Source: Sulfopaludibacter sp963815475 (lineage in GTDB: Bacteria; Acidobacteriota; Terriglobia; Bryobacterales; Bryobacteraceae). Taken from it: DNA of 64,000 nt. This document shows, piece by piece, positions 9,540 through 20,700 of this stretch. The stretch's first letter is position 1, and the number at the start of each line of letters is the position of its first letter. The stretch covers positions 1,674,001-1,738,000 of the forward strand of contig CAWFHD010000003.1 of assembly GCA_963815475.1 (NCBI GenBank), given 5' to 3'. A program made the position numbers and the translations under genes. The notes under the pieces are model-generated. The model worked only from the letters and a program-made list of their open reading frames with translations. It did no database searches and was not told the origin of the DNA.

Positions 9540-10254
9540 CGAACGGCTGCTGGATCGAGCCGTCGTTGAAATATTCGTAGAAACTGAGTTGGTGCTTCGC
9601 GCTGAGCGAGTAGTCCAGACGCAGAGTGGGCTGCAACGCCGCCTCACTGAGCACCGGCACGGACTGGTACAGCCCGCCCCCGACATTCGGTAGTGGGACG
9701 AACTGGTTTAACAGATCGACCGCAGTGGAATCGAAGCACTTTGCCGGCACCTTGTTATTGAGGAAGATAGCGCTCCAAGGAGTATACGCGCTGAGCGGTG
9801 CGCCTCCACCGGCGGCGATGGCGCCCGCGCATCCGGGCCGCCGGTTGAGCATGGTGGCCAGATAATCGTCTTGCAGCATTCCCGTGAATGGCGCGGCCCC
9901 GGAAAAATCGCCGGCACGCTGCGCACTGGATGGAACACTGACCAGGTCGGACGAAATGCCCTGGCGGATTTGGCGGTCCTCCAGCGAGAAAAAAAACAGG
10001 CGGTCGTGCCGGATGGGCCCGCCGAGCGTTCCGCCGAACTGGTTCTGGTTGAACTTCGATTTCTCACTATCGAAGAAGCCGCGGGTATTCAGTGCCTTAT
10101 TGCGAAAGAACTCGTAGAGATCGCCATGCAATTGGTTGGAGCCGCTGCGCGTAACGACGTTGACATTGGAGCCGAGTTGCGGCCATGCTCGAAAAATGCC
10201 GACGGACGCCATATTGGGCGTTCTGGCGACTGGATCAATCCGAGAGATTGGCAC
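9540..10254 (-). pseudogene. Internal fragment of an Oar-like TonB-dependent receptor
   Basis: The minus frame gives NVNVVTRSGSNQLHGDLYEF, FNQNQFGGTLGGPIRHDRLF and LDYSLSAKHQLSFYEYFNDG: the plug-to-barrel core (about 200 residues) of an Oar-like receptor. Similarity begins around 10190 and ends around 9540, where the frame becomes nonsense. The signal peptide, regulatory domain, most of the plug and most of the barrel are missing. Same family as the genes at 2-970 and 3483-6923, but clearly a remnant. Confidence 0.75.
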
Positions 10255-10356
10255 ATTGCGCGCGAGAGCGAAGCATATTACTCGGTCTCGTCATGTGGAG
10301 CCGGAGTGTTTGCCTGGACAGTAGCCAGGCTCTGCCCAGCACACGTTTGGTGCGCG

Positions 10357-11151
10357 CTACTGCATTCGGATCCGGTCCCGATGGTAAGCAAGGAAGCGAG
10401 TGTCTGGAGGAAACCGATCGGGACACGTCAAACGCTGGCCTTTGCGCGCCAAGAACTCCGACTCGATGGCCGCATTCGGAAGGTGCCGCAAAAGGAGAGG
10501 GCTTAGCACCAGTCTCAATTCGCTGTCGAATGTAATCAGGCGGCGGTCAAATGCCTTGTCAAAGCTGGGAGCCATGCAGAGGCCATTTTTCGGATCGAGG
10601 CGGTGTTCCGGGAAGTCGCTCCACGGCAGAATGTGGCTCGCTACGAGCAACTCTTCAACCGGATTTCCTGTGATGCAGCATTTGTAGTTGTAGGCCGCGA
10701 GCACTGCTTTCCGGAAGAAGCTCTGCATGGTCCGGACTTTCACGGTCGCCAAGGCTTCGGTGGGAACATCTGGCGGGTTACGTTCTGCTTGCGGTTCGGA
10801 CTCGCGCACGCCAGTGAGTTCCCCGGCCGCTGCTTCCAGCTTCTGAATCCTCGTCTCGCTGAGGACAGTCATCTCGTCCCATTTGTCGTGGAATTCCCGC
10901 CATACGTGCTTATCGCCTTTGCTGTGCGCCGCCAAGCCCTTGACGCCTCGGGCTTGGTGAGCGGGATCCAAGGACGCGAAGTTCACGAGTTTCATCGCCA
11001 GACTGGACGGTGTGCGGCCGAGCAAGTTGGCTATCTCGATGATCTTCGGGTTTCGGGAATGCATTTGCCCGAACGGCAAGGTGAAATACAAGCCGCAGGC
11101 GACGACAAGCTCGTCATGCGACCAAGGGACTCTCGCGGCCGGCGGACTCAC
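10357..11151 (-). CDS. HNH endonuclease
   Basis: 264 residues from GTG 11151, preceded by GGAG with a 7-base gap; the frame is open further upstream but the added residues look non-coding. The C-terminal half holds an HNH nuclease core: YNYKCCITG (metal/structural cysteines), LLVASHILPW (the first catalytic His), DPKNGLCMAPSFDKAFD (the N and the final acidic/His-equivalent region) and ITFD. This layout matches the HNH_2-type nucleases often associated with restriction or mobile DNA. The N-terminal half (PWSHDELVVACGLYFTLPFG, then EIANLLGRTPSSLAMKLVNF) looks like a DNA-recognition helical domain. No methyltransferase is adjacent, so a role as solitary restriction or homing nuclease is only inference. 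It borders the pseudogene graveyard. Confidence 0.85.
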   Translation of the reverse strand: MSPPAARVPWSHDELVVACGLYFTLPFGQMHSRNPKIIEIANLLGRTPSSLAMKLVNFASLDPAHQARGVKGLAAHSKGDKHVWREFHDKWDEMTVLSETRIQKLEAAAGELTGVRESEPQAERNPPDVPTEALATVKVRTMQSFFRKAVLAAYNYKCCITGNPVEELLVASHILPWSDFPEHRLDPKNGLCMAPSFDKAFDRRLITFDSELRLVLSPLLLRHLPNAAIESEFLARKGQRLTCPDRFPPDTRFLAYHRDRIRMQ

Positions 11152-11441
11152 ATGGACGCTCCAGACGAAAAGTGTAACACCGCTTGCTGCAGCACTCCGC
11201 TTAGTTAACCCGGGTGTCAGAATTCGGCGTATGGCAACGAGACGACTTTCGGCGCCAAGGGCAGTCGGATCTCTCCCGGGTGAATGACGAACCCGGCCCC
11301 TGCCGGAACTTCCACCTGCAATTATGCATTTCAACTGCACATTTGCAATAGTGCTTTGTTCTCATAGACTGGGTTCGCTGCTCCCGGCACGTTCGCGCAT
11401 TCGCAAACTTTGGCAGGAGTCTTAGCCGGGGCGCAGGTAAT
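11152..11441. other. Non-coding stretch upstream of the HNH gene
   Basis: Between the HNH start (minus) and the 3' end of the PQQ dehydrogenase (minus). It must hold the HNH promoter, but no confident -35/-10 pair or repeat was recognised. Confidence 0.4.
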
Positions 11442-13517
11442 CTACCGCCTCAGCGTATATGCGATGTAGACTGCCTTCGTCCCTCCCGCCGGAGCCTTAC
11501 CGCCGGCGGCCGCCACCACAATGTATTGCTTCCCGGCCACTTCGTAAGTGGAGGGTGTGGAGTTGCCGGAAGAAGGCATCACCGTCTCCCAGAGCAGCTT
11601 GCCGGTATCCTTATCGAAGGCGCGCAGCTTACGATCGTAATTCGTCGCCGCGATAAAAACCAGTCCTCCCGCAGTCACAATCGGTCCGCCGTAGTTCTCC
11701 GACCCTGTCGCCTTCATGCCCTTCTCCACCAGTTCGGGATACTCGCCCAACGGCGTCTTCCACGCATACTCGCCGGTGTTGAGATTGATCGCGTTCAGCG
11801 TGCCCCACGGCGGCGCCACCGCGGGATATCCGTCGGGATCCAGGAACTTGTGATACCCGGTGAAGCGGTACTTCATGTCGAAGGGTGCCGCCGCCGTGGC
11901 CTGCCCGCTCGCTTGCGAATCCCCATGAACCACGTATTGCACCAGCGCACGCAGCGCGCTCCCACGAAGGTTCGGGAAGCCGGGCATGCGTCCCGCGCCC
12001 TTTTGAATTACTTCAGTGACATGAACCTCGGTCTGCTCGGGCGAGTTGGCGCGGCGCAACGCCGTCAGGTCGGGCGCTTCTCCGGCGCCCTTCAGGTCGA
12101 CGCCGTGACACGTGGCGCACTGCGATGTGTAGAGGGCGCGGGCGGTGGCGGCCGGAGTATTGAGTGCCAGGCTCGAAGTCCACGCTACATCGTTGGCATT
12201 GACGAATAGCAGGCCCGTTGCGGGGTCGTAGGCCGACCCGCCCCATTCCGCGCCGCCATCGAAGCCGGGAAAGACTACGGTCTCTTTTCCCACGCCCAGC
12301 GGCACAAACTGGCCCTCGCTGCGAAACTTGCGAAACTGCTCCAGCGCCCACTGATGCGCCTCCGGAGTTCGATTCGTCAACAGGTCCTCGGTCAGCAATT
12401 GACGCGCGAACGGCGCAGGTCTGATAGGCAGAGACTGCGTCTCCGAGGTCACCTCGCCTTCAACCGAACTTGCCGGATACTTTCGCGACTCCAGGGGAAA
12501 CAGCAGCTTGCCGGTCGCCCGCTCGAACAGGTAGACATAGCCCTGTTTGGATGTCTGCGCCACGGCGTCAATCATCTTGCCATCGCGCTTTACGGTCACC
12601 AGCGTAGGCGGCGAGGGGAAGTCTCGATCCCGAATATCGTGGTGGACCGCCTGAAAATGCCAGATCCGGTTTCCGGTCTGAGCGTCGAGCGCGAGCAGGC
12701 AATTCGCGAACAGATTGTCACCCGTCCGGTTGGCGCCATAGAAATCGGCGGACGCGGACCCGGTAGGCACATAGACAATCCCGCGCTTGAGATCGATTGC
12801 CATGCCGGTCCAATTGTTGGCCGCGCCGGTGTAGGTCCAGGCGTCCTTGGGCCAGGTGTCGTAGCCGTACTCGCCCGGACGCGGGATGGTGTGAAACTTC
12901 CACCGGAGCTTGCCGTTGCGCGTGTCGTACGCGCGGATGTCGCCATAGGAAGCGGGCAAGCTCTCGCTCTCACGGCCGCCCACGATCAGCAGGTCCTTAT
13001 AGATGGTGCCGGGAGAAGTGAGGCTCACCGACTCCTTTTCGGGATCGCGGTCGAGGTCCTGGTGAAGGTCGATGCGGCCGTCTTTGCCGAAGGCCGGAAT
13101 CGGTTGGCCGGTGCGGGCGTTGAGCGCGTAAACGTAGCGGCCGAAGGCGGCAAAGATGCGCTGGTCCGCGTCCTCCGACCACCAAGTCATGCCGCGCACA
13201 CGCTGCCCGCCATTTTGCGAATCCCACGACCAAAACAGTTTGCCGGTAGCCCCATCGAGGGCGATCGCCTTGCCATCAGGCGTGTTGCCGTAGACCACGC
13301 CTTTGACAACGATTGGATTCGTTTGCAGACCGCCGCGACCGCCCGCATCGTAAGTCCACGCAACTTGGAGTCGGCCCACGTTAGACCGGTCGATCTGCTT
13401 GAGCGCCGAGTAGCGCGTGCCTTCGGCGGTGCCGCCATAGACACGCCACTCCTGCGCGCCCGCCGCTCGAACCGTCAGCAGCAGCGCCACCAATTCGAAA
13501 TAGCGATTGCCAATCAC
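11442..13517 (-). CDS. PQQ-dependent dehydrogenase with embedded cytochrome c domain
   Basis: 691 residues with a signal peptide (MIGNRYFELVALLLTVRAAG) and an eight-bladed quinoprotein propeller: WRVYGGTAEGTRYSALKQI at the start, tryptophan-docking type repeats such as LDGATGKLFWSW and LDAQTGNRIWHFQ. A haem c domain is inserted between the blades, with CATCH at residues 467-471 and a likely axial Met in GAGRMPGF, before the propeller resumes (GYPAVAPPWGTLNAINLNTG). Such enzymes oxidise alcohols or sugars in the periplasm and pass electrons through the haem to the respiratory chain. The substrate is not predictable. The promoter is shared with the divergent VPS10-like gene (gap of 65 bases). 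Confidence 0.9.
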   Translation of the reverse strand: MIGNRYFELVALLLTVRAAGAQEWRVYGGTAEGTRYSALKQIDRSNVGRLQVAWTYDAGGRGGLQTNPIVVKGVVYGNTPDGKAIALDGATGKLFWSWDSQNGGQRVRGMTWWSEDADQRIFAAFGRYVYALNARTGQPIPAFGKDGRIDLHQDLDRDPEKESVSLTSPGTIYKDLLIVGGRESESLPASYGDIRAYDTRNGKLRWKFHTIPRPGEYGYDTWPKDAWTYTGAANNWTGMAIDLKRGIVYVPTGSASADFYGANRTGDNLFANCLLALDAQTGNRIWHFQAVHHDIRDRDFPSPPTLVTVKRDGKMIDAVAQTSKQGYVYLFERATGKLLFPLESRKYPASSVEGEVTSETQSLPIRPAPFARQLLTEDLLTNRTPEAHQWALEQFRKFRSEGQFVPLGVGKETVVFPGFDGGAEWGGSAYDPATGLLFVNANDVAWTSSLALNTPAATARALYTSQCATCHGVDLKGAGEAPDLTALRRANSPEQTEVHVTEVIQKGAGRMPGFPNLRGSALRALVQYVVHGDSQASGQATAAAPFDMKYRFTGYHKFLDPDGYPAVAPPWGTLNAINLNTGEYAWKTPLGEYPELVEKGMKATGSENYGGPIVTAGGLVFIAATNYDRKLRAFDKDTGKLLWETVMPSSGNSTPSTYEVAGKQYIVVAAAGGKAPAGGTKAVYIAYTLRR

Positions 13518-13582
13518 GCTCGATATCTTGTCACAATCGGACAGCCGGTGGGTTCGGTTTGCCTGCGCTACTATTTTTAATC

Positions 13583-16500
13583 ATGCGTCTCGTTTTAACC
13601 CTGGTTACGGTTGCGGCCCTGGCTTCCTCCCAAACGGTCACTCCCGACACGACAACGGCCCTGGAGTGGCGGAGCATTGGACCGGCGGCCACCGGCGGAC
13701 GCATTGCCGATCTGGCGATGTCGAAGACCCCAGGCAAACCGCTCGAAATCTACGTTGGCACCACTTCAGGCGGCATCTTCAAGAGCACCAACGAAGGTGT
13801 CTCCTTCACCCCGGTCTTCGATCATGCGGGCGGCATGATGTCGATCGGCGCCGTCGCGGTGGCGCAATCCAATCCACTGGTGGTTTGGGCGGGCACCGGC
13901 GAGGCTGACAATCGTCAGAGCTCCTCGTGGGGTGATGGAGTGTATAAATCGATCGACGGCGGCGAGAACTGGCAGAACGTGGGGCTGGCAGAGACACGGC
14001 ACGTCGGGCAAGATTCTCATTCATCCCGCAGACCCCAACACGGTCTATCTAGCAGCCGCGGGCCACCTCTGGGGGCCCAACAAGGAGCGCGGCGTTTTCA
14101 AGACCACTGATGGCGGACGAGAGTGGAAGCAAGTCTTGTTCAAAGACGAAAACACCGGCGCCATCGACCTGGCCATGGATCCGAGGGATCCCAATATCAT
14201 CTATGCCGCCATGTATCAACGGCAGCGCAAAGGCTGGGGCTTCAATGGCGGCGGCCCCGGCAGCGGCATCTACCGCACCACCGATGGCGGCGCTACCTGG
14301 ACCGAACTCACACACGGTTTGCCCGCGGGCGACAAAGGCCGCATCGGTGTCGCCGTGGCCCCCGGCGATGATCACATGGTCTACGCGATCGTGGAGGCGG
14401 ACGCCACTGCCGGAGAAGGCGCCGGCCGCGGTGGTCGGGGAGGGCGCGGCACGGCTCTCAATCTGGGCGGCGTTTTTCGCAGCACCGACCGGGGCGAGAC
14501 CTGGGAGCACATGTCCGGCCTCAATCCGCGGCCCAGCTATTACAGCCGCATCTATGTCGACCCGCGCAATTCCAGTCGCGTCTACATCATGGGCTCCAAC
14601 CGCGGCTTTTTCATCTCCGACGACGGCGGCCGTAACTTCCGCGAAGTCTTCAGCGGTGTGCACGGCGAAGACCACGTGCTGTGGATCGATCCGGAGGAGC
14701 CCAACCACCTGATCATCGGCGGCGATGGCGGTGTCTCCATTTCGTACGACCGCGGCATGACCTGGCTCTTCCGCCTCAACCTTCCCATCGGCCAGTTCTA
14801 CAACATCTCCGCCAACAATCAGGACCCGTTCCTGGTGTGCGGCGGTTTGCAGGACAACGGCAGCTGGTGTACGCCATCGGCCTCGCGCAGCGCCTACGGC
14901 ATCTCCTTCAAAGACGCCTTCAACATCGGCGGCGGAGACGGCATGCACGCGGTCTTCGATGGAGACGATCGCACCGTGCTGGTCAGTTCGCAGAACGGCT
15001 TCACCGGCCGCGCTCGACCTGGACAACATGGAACGGCAGACCATCGGCCCCGTGCGTGCCCACGGAGCGCCCCAAGCCCGGCGATCCCGGTTACCGCTGG
15101 TATTGGACCGTCGCCGCATTATGGTCTCCTTCCTTCGATCCCAAAACGGTCTACACCGCGGCCAACGTGCTGTTCCGGTCAGACGATCGCGGCGTATCGT
15201 GGCGGGCCATCAGTCCCGATCTCACCGCTCAACATCGATCGCGAAAAGCTCAGCATGATGGGCGGGCCCGTTCCGCCGCGGCGCCTTCTCGCGCCACGAT
15301 GGACAGTCGAACTTCAGCGCCCTGACAGCCATCGCCGAATCGCCGCTCGATCGCAATCTTCTATACACCGGCGCGGACGATGGCAGCATCCACGTGACCC
15401 GCGACGGCGGCGAGCACTGGACCGACCTCTCCAATGGCGTCGCGCGGCCTTCCGCCGATGACTGAATATCAGCGGCATCGTGCCATCGAAATTCGCCGCC
15501 GGGCGCGTCTACCTCACCGCGGATGGCCACTTCAATGACGACTACCATCCCTACGTGTTCGTCAGCGAAGACTACGGCCGCTCCTGGAGGCCGATTGTGG
15601 AAGGGCTGCCGGCAGACCTCCGTGCATCGCCTGCGCGAGCATCCTGCGAACCCCGAACTTCCTGGTGGTTGGCACGGAGATGGGCGCCTACGCCACGTTC
15701 GATCGCGGCAGTCATTGGACCACTCTCGGCGCCAACCTGCCCCCGTGCCGGTGTACGATCTGGTTTTCCAGGAAAGCCAGGGCGCGTTGGTGCTGGGCAC
15801 GCACGGCCGCAGCATCTGGGTGCTGGACCATATCGAACCGCTGGCGCAACTCACTCGCCAGGTCCTGTCCGGCGGCGCATATCTGTTCCCTATACCGCCG
15901 GCGCACCACCAACTGATCTACTCCGGCCAGTATTGGTTCGGGGCAGGCGAATACTTCACTCCCAATCCGCAACACGGCGCCTTGATTACCTACTACGTGC
16001 CCAAACAGGAAGGCGGCACCGAGATCGCGATATCCGACGCGGTGGGCGAGCTAATTCGCACGCTCCACGGTCCTGGGCAAGCCGGCCTAAATCGAATCGC
16101 GTGGGATCTTCGCCGTGCGCCGGCCGCGGGCGGCATCGGCCCCAAGGTACTGCCCGGCGCGTACACCGTAACCATCGCGCCCGCCGCGGGGCCTCCGTTG
16201 AAGACTTCCGTGACCGTGCTTCCCGAGCCAGGATTTCCGATTTCGGACGGCGATCGCAAGACACGCTACCGGTCGGTGATGAGCGCCTACACCTTGCAGC
16301 AGCAGTTGCTGCCGGTGCGCGATGCGGCGCAATCGCTTGCCACCTCGCTCGGCCTCATGCGTCTATCGCTCTCTGCCGCCGGCGATAGCGCCAAGGCCGC
16401 GCTGGGAACGGCGGAGAAAGTGGCGCCGGAGGTGTCGCGCATTTCGGGAGAGGTGAGCCGGACCCTGGCTGCTACCATTCGCGTGGAGGAGGCAATCGAT

Positions 16501-16689
16501 GGCTTTGACGGGCTGCCCACCGCGCAGCAACTTCGCGAGCTCGATTGGGCGTGGGAAGATGCCACCGCGTCGGTAACCGCCCTGAATAAGGTGATCGTAC
16601 ACGATATGCCGGCCGTTTATAGCGCGCTCGGCGATTCCACCAAATGGCCCGAAGCCAAAGCCGTCGCGGTGCCGTCACGAAGCAAATGA
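13583..16689 (+). pseudogene. VPS10/sortilin-like beta-propeller protein with about ten frameshifts
   Basis: Conceptually a ~1030-residue exported protein: signal peptide (MRLVLTLVTVAALASS), BNR/VPS10-type repeats (IFKSTNEGVSFTPVF, GVYKSIDGGENWQNV, GIYRTTDGGATWTEL, GVFRSTDRGETWEHM), and a C-terminal alpha/beta region (YDLVFQESQGALVLGTHGRS to the end). To follow the family sequence the frame must change near 14007, 15013, 15055, 15228, 15280, 15445, 15463, 15612, 15655 and 15743. Between these points the sequence is uniformly conserved, without internal stops or missense decay. That suggests either very recent inactivation or indel errors. From 15750 to 16689 the frame is intact. Its TGA overlaps the ATG of the globin gene (ATGA). 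In this family the function is unknown (often called glycosyl hydrolase BNR-repeat). Confidence 0.75.
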
Positions 16690-17744
16690 AACCGAAACTG
16701 TACGATGCTTTGGGAGGAATCGACGGCTGCCGCAAGCTCTCCGCTGCGTTCTACGGTCGCGTGGCGCGCGACCCTATTTTAATTCCTGTTTTCGGTTCCA
16801 GCTTCCACTGTGCGGTTGAGGCGTTGGCGACATACCTGACGCAATTTCTTGAGGGTCCTTGCGTCTATTCGCCGCAGCGCTGGTATTTGAGCCTGCGCGA
16901 AGCGCATCGCCAATTTAAGTTTGGACAACCGGAGCGTGATGCGTGGATGCGCAACATGCAGGCGACCCTCGCCCAAGTGGAAATCGGTGCCAGCGAGCGC
17001 AGCGCATTGATGGAGTTCTTCGCCAAGGCTGCGACGTTTCTGACTAATGGGGAGCGGGCGCCGGTAGAAGGCCCGCTTGCGTCCAATTGGGAGCGGCAGC
17101 TTGCATTGGAAAATGCGGTGGCGGAGGTGCGCGCCGGCCATGCGCCGTCAATGGAGCGGCTGGCGCCCTGCTTTGAACGCGATCCCATGGCGCACGTCGG
17201 CCTTCTCGGAACCATGATCGCCTCGGGCATGCTCGAGCCGGTGCGACAGCAACTCGCGGCATCTCCGGAACTAGTCAGTGCCCGCTATGTCCGAGGACGC
17301 ACGCTGCTGCACGATGCGGCAGCCGCGGGCTGTGTCCCTATGGTGGAATTGCTTCTGAAACTCGGCGCGCCGACCGATGGCGCGCTCTACCAAGTCGGCA
17401 ATGCGTGTACCGCTCCCACAGGCGGCGATGTGGTCCGCCTCCTCGCCAAAGCCGGCGCCGATGTCAACGTGCAGGAGCGTGTGAAGCGATGCGCTCCGCT
17501 CCACATAGCCGCTCGCCGCGGCAATCTCCCGGTAGCGAAAGCGCTGCTCGATTGCGGAGCCAGGCTTGAAGTGCGCGACAGTCTCGGCGAAACGCCGCTG
17601 CGGCGCGCGGTCAACTGCAACAAGGTGGAAGTGGCAGCGCTACTGCTGGCCCGCGGAGCGGATCGCCATTCGATCGGCAGCAAAGGCCTCACGCCAATCG
17701 GAGCCGCTCGCACCGCTGTCATGAAGAAGATCTTCGAGAACTGA
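16686..17744 (+). CDS. Truncated haemoglobin fused to ankyrin repeats
   Basis: 352 residues. The start is ATG 16686, overlapping the preceding stop as ATGA. Residues 1-~115 are a group II/bacterial-type truncated globin: LYDALGGIDGCRKLSAAFYG, DPILIPVFG, and the proximal His at about residue 74 in SLREAHRQFKF followed by ERDAWMRNM, a conserved pattern of this group. A linker (about 115-175) leads to ankyrin repeats (about 190-345): GRTLLHDAAAAGCVPMVELL, APLHIAARRGNLPVAKALLD and ETPLRRAVNCNKVEVAALLL. Truncated globins bind O2, NO or CO; ankyrin repeats bind proteins. No signal peptide, so cytoplasmic. The fusion suggests a haem-based sensor or a globin tethered to a partner, which is inference. 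Confidence 0.88.
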   Translation: MKPKLYDALGGIDGCRKLSAAFYGRVARDPILIPVFGSSFHCAVEALATYLTQFLEGPCVYSPQRWYLSLREAHRQFKFGQPERDAWMRNMQATLAQVEIGASERSALMEFFAKAATFLTNGERAPVEGPLASNWERQLALENAVAEVRAGHAPSMERLAPCFERDPMAHVGLLGTMIASGMLEPVRQQLAASPELVSARYVRGRTLLHDAAAAGCVPMVELLLKLGAPTDGALYQVGNACTAPTGGDVVRLLAKAGADVNVQERVKRCAPLHIAARRGNLPVAKALLDCGARLEVRDSLGETPLRRAVNCNKVEVAALLLARGADRHSIGSKGLTPIGAARTAVMKKIFEN

Positions 17745-17750
17745 GCCTTC

Positions 17751-20700
17751 TCACATCGACGCTCGCGTCCTCGCCCAGACCTTCACCCGCGCTACCGACC
17801 CTTCCATGTCGTCCCGCAGTTCGTAAACCCAGAAGCGCAGAATATCCCACCCCAGATCGGTGAGACGCCTCGATCGGATCTGATCTCGCCGGCACAACTC
17901 ACCGTCCCAATTGCGATGGTAATTTTCGCCATCCACTTCGATGTCCAACTTCCGGTCGCCATCGAACAGCGCGAAATCCAGTGTGTAAGGCGCTTCTTCG
18001 AACTGCGGCACGGGACGCAAACCCGCTGTATAGAGCGCCCGGTAGAACGTCCGCTCCCACGCCGAAACCAATTCCGGATGGTTCACCACTGGATACTCCG
18101 CACCGGGCGTCGCGGCATCCGCCTCCCGCGCTTCCTGCGGCCGCAGTCCGTGGGCATATTCAGCGAAGCTGGCCAGGTAGTTGACCCCCGAATCCAGCGC
18201 GGCCTGCATGTTCCCCACCACCACCAGTTCCGACCGCGCCCGCGTGATGGCCACATTAAACAGGTTGCCGTGGCTCTTCAGAAATCGCAGCGTGCTGTCG
18301 CTGATTCCGGCCGAGACCACGGGCGAAAAGAAGATCACATCGCGCTCATCGCCCTGAAATCCGTGTACCGTATCCACCACGAATTCCAGCGTAGCCAAGC
18401 TTCCCGAAAGCTCCGGGTCCTGATGCGCCAGCGTGCGGATGCGATTGGCTTGCGCGCGAAACGGCGTCACCACACCCACCGCGCCGCGATACCCCTGCTG
18501 CGCCACCAACTTCCGCACCTCGGCCACTACCGCTTCGGCCTCCTTGACGTTGAGCGCGCCGCCGCGTGGTGGACGTGTCACTTTGCCCTGCACGTCCACC
18601 CATCGAACGGCCGGTCCGCTGCTCTGCGGACGTTTCAGCGCCTCGTGATCGGTGGCCACGCGCAGCCCGCCACGATAGAAGTGGCGATTGGAAAAGCCGA
18701 TGATGTCGCGGTGCGAACGATGATGATCGCGCAGGTTCACGATGTCTTCGTGGCGACACAAACTGCGCGCCAGGTCGAACAGAGAGTTCACCGAGTACGC
18801 CCAGGCCGCGCGCCCTTCCGCCAGACCGTGCGCCGCCAGAATCATGCGATCCTGCTGCGGCGCCACCGTGCTCACGTGCTTCAACTGCAGCGGATCGCCG
18901 ATGATCACCGCTCGTTTAGCGCGGAACAGCAGCGGCAGCGCCGATGCGATATCGCACTGGCTTGCTTCGTCGATTACCACCAGATCGAAGAATCCCGGTT
19001 CAAACGGCAGTCGCCCGCGCGCCGAAAGCGACGTGACAGACCAGCATGGCAGCAGCCGCGTCACTTTAGGAAACAACGTGTAGTAGCGGCGGAAAACCTT
19101 GCGGCCCGCGCCCTCGTCAAAACGATCGCCGCTCGCTATCATCTGCAGCAGCGACACATATTCGCTCAGCAGCTTGCGCTGCTCCGGATTCCACCGGCTG
19201 GGCCATAATTTCAGCCAGCGCCGCCAGAGCTCGAGCGAATTGTGCGCCGATTCCTCCGCAATCCGCGTCAGCTCCTGGGCCAGCGATTCGATGGGGCGGG
19301 CCTCCCGCAAGCGATCGAAGCCGTGCCAATATTGCTGCGCGCGCACGGCCCACTCCAACCGATCGGCGAGCGTTCCGTGAAACTCCTCCCAGAGGTGGAG
19401 CGTGTCCTCTGCCGCTTCGCCCGCCGGAACCGCGACACCGAGCCGCTCCGCATCCGCCTGCAGCACGCTGCCCGCTTCGGATACGCGTTTGAATCGCCGG
19501 GGCTGCAGCAGGCGCACCTCGCGCGCCGATTCCAGCGCGGCCTCGAGCGATCCCAGATTGCGCCGAACACTCTCCGCATCCAGCGATCGCATTCCGGCGA
19601 AGCGCTCCGCGCCGAATAGCGTACGAGCCGGCTCCGACGCGCGCTCCCGCTCATCCACTTCATTGCGAAGTTGCACCACCGAGCGAATCTCGCCCTGCAC
19701 GGCGGCAAACCGCGCGCGGCTCTCTTCGTGGGCTCGCAGCAGCCACGCGTATCCCGTCCGATCGTCGGCGCTTGCCGATTCCGCCAGCACCGCCGTCAGA
19801 TGGTCGGCGAGGCGCGCATGATGCTCCTCCCGGCCCAGCCGCAGCAGCAGAGGATGCGACCCCAGATCGTTAGCGCGAGCCTCCACCACATCCACCGCAT
19901 GATTGTTCTTGCTGGCAAACAGCAAACTGTTGCCCTGCCACGCCATATTGGCCAGCAGCGCCACCACTACCTGCGATTTGCCTGTGCCCGGCGGACCAGT
20001 CACCACCGTCAACGGCGCGCACAGGCTTTGTACAACAGCCTGCCGCTGCTCGCTGTTGAGCGGCAGCAGTTCCAGAATCGGACTCTCGTCGCGCGGCGGC
20101 GTTTCCACCGTCTCTCCGCGTAGCCACAACCCCAGCGCAGTGTCGCGGACGGCCTCGTCGTCCAACTGCGCCAGCTTCCGCAACTCCACTTCGAGTCCGT
20201 AAGTGAAGGGCGATCGCGTGGCGGCGAACAGCACCGCGCGATTGTAAATCCCCGGCTGTTTCAACTCGGCCAGCGCGGCGCCTTCCGATATCGCGTAGGG
20301 GTTGAGCGGTTCCTGCCAATCCCAATCCGGACGGCAATCCTGCAGCCGCAGAATCACCTCGTCCCACTGCGGCAAATCGTCGTCGGTGTTGGCGAGCCCG
20401 AGTTCGTCGGCCAGGTGGATGGCTTCGTCCATCAGGTTCCCGCTGTCGGCCGCCAGCAGACTCTTTAGCACCTCGAGATTGAAAAGCGGAATGCCGCTCG
20501 CGGGCCGCAGCAGCTCGGCGGGATCGCCGTTCGACTCTTCGATGGGGTAGAGCAGCAGCGGTTCGATGCGCATCTCTTCGCCGTGCTCCAGCAGCACTCT
20601 GCGTAATCGAACCGCGTACCCGATGTAGAGCGTAAGCTGTCCGCGCTCCTGCTGTGCTTTGCGAATAATCCTCTTGATGACGCGCTCTTTGGCCGGCGGC

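Noticed and set aside
17916..19208. 430-codon plus-strand frame
   Set aside because: Antisense to the SF1 helicase; composition typical of a shadow frame.
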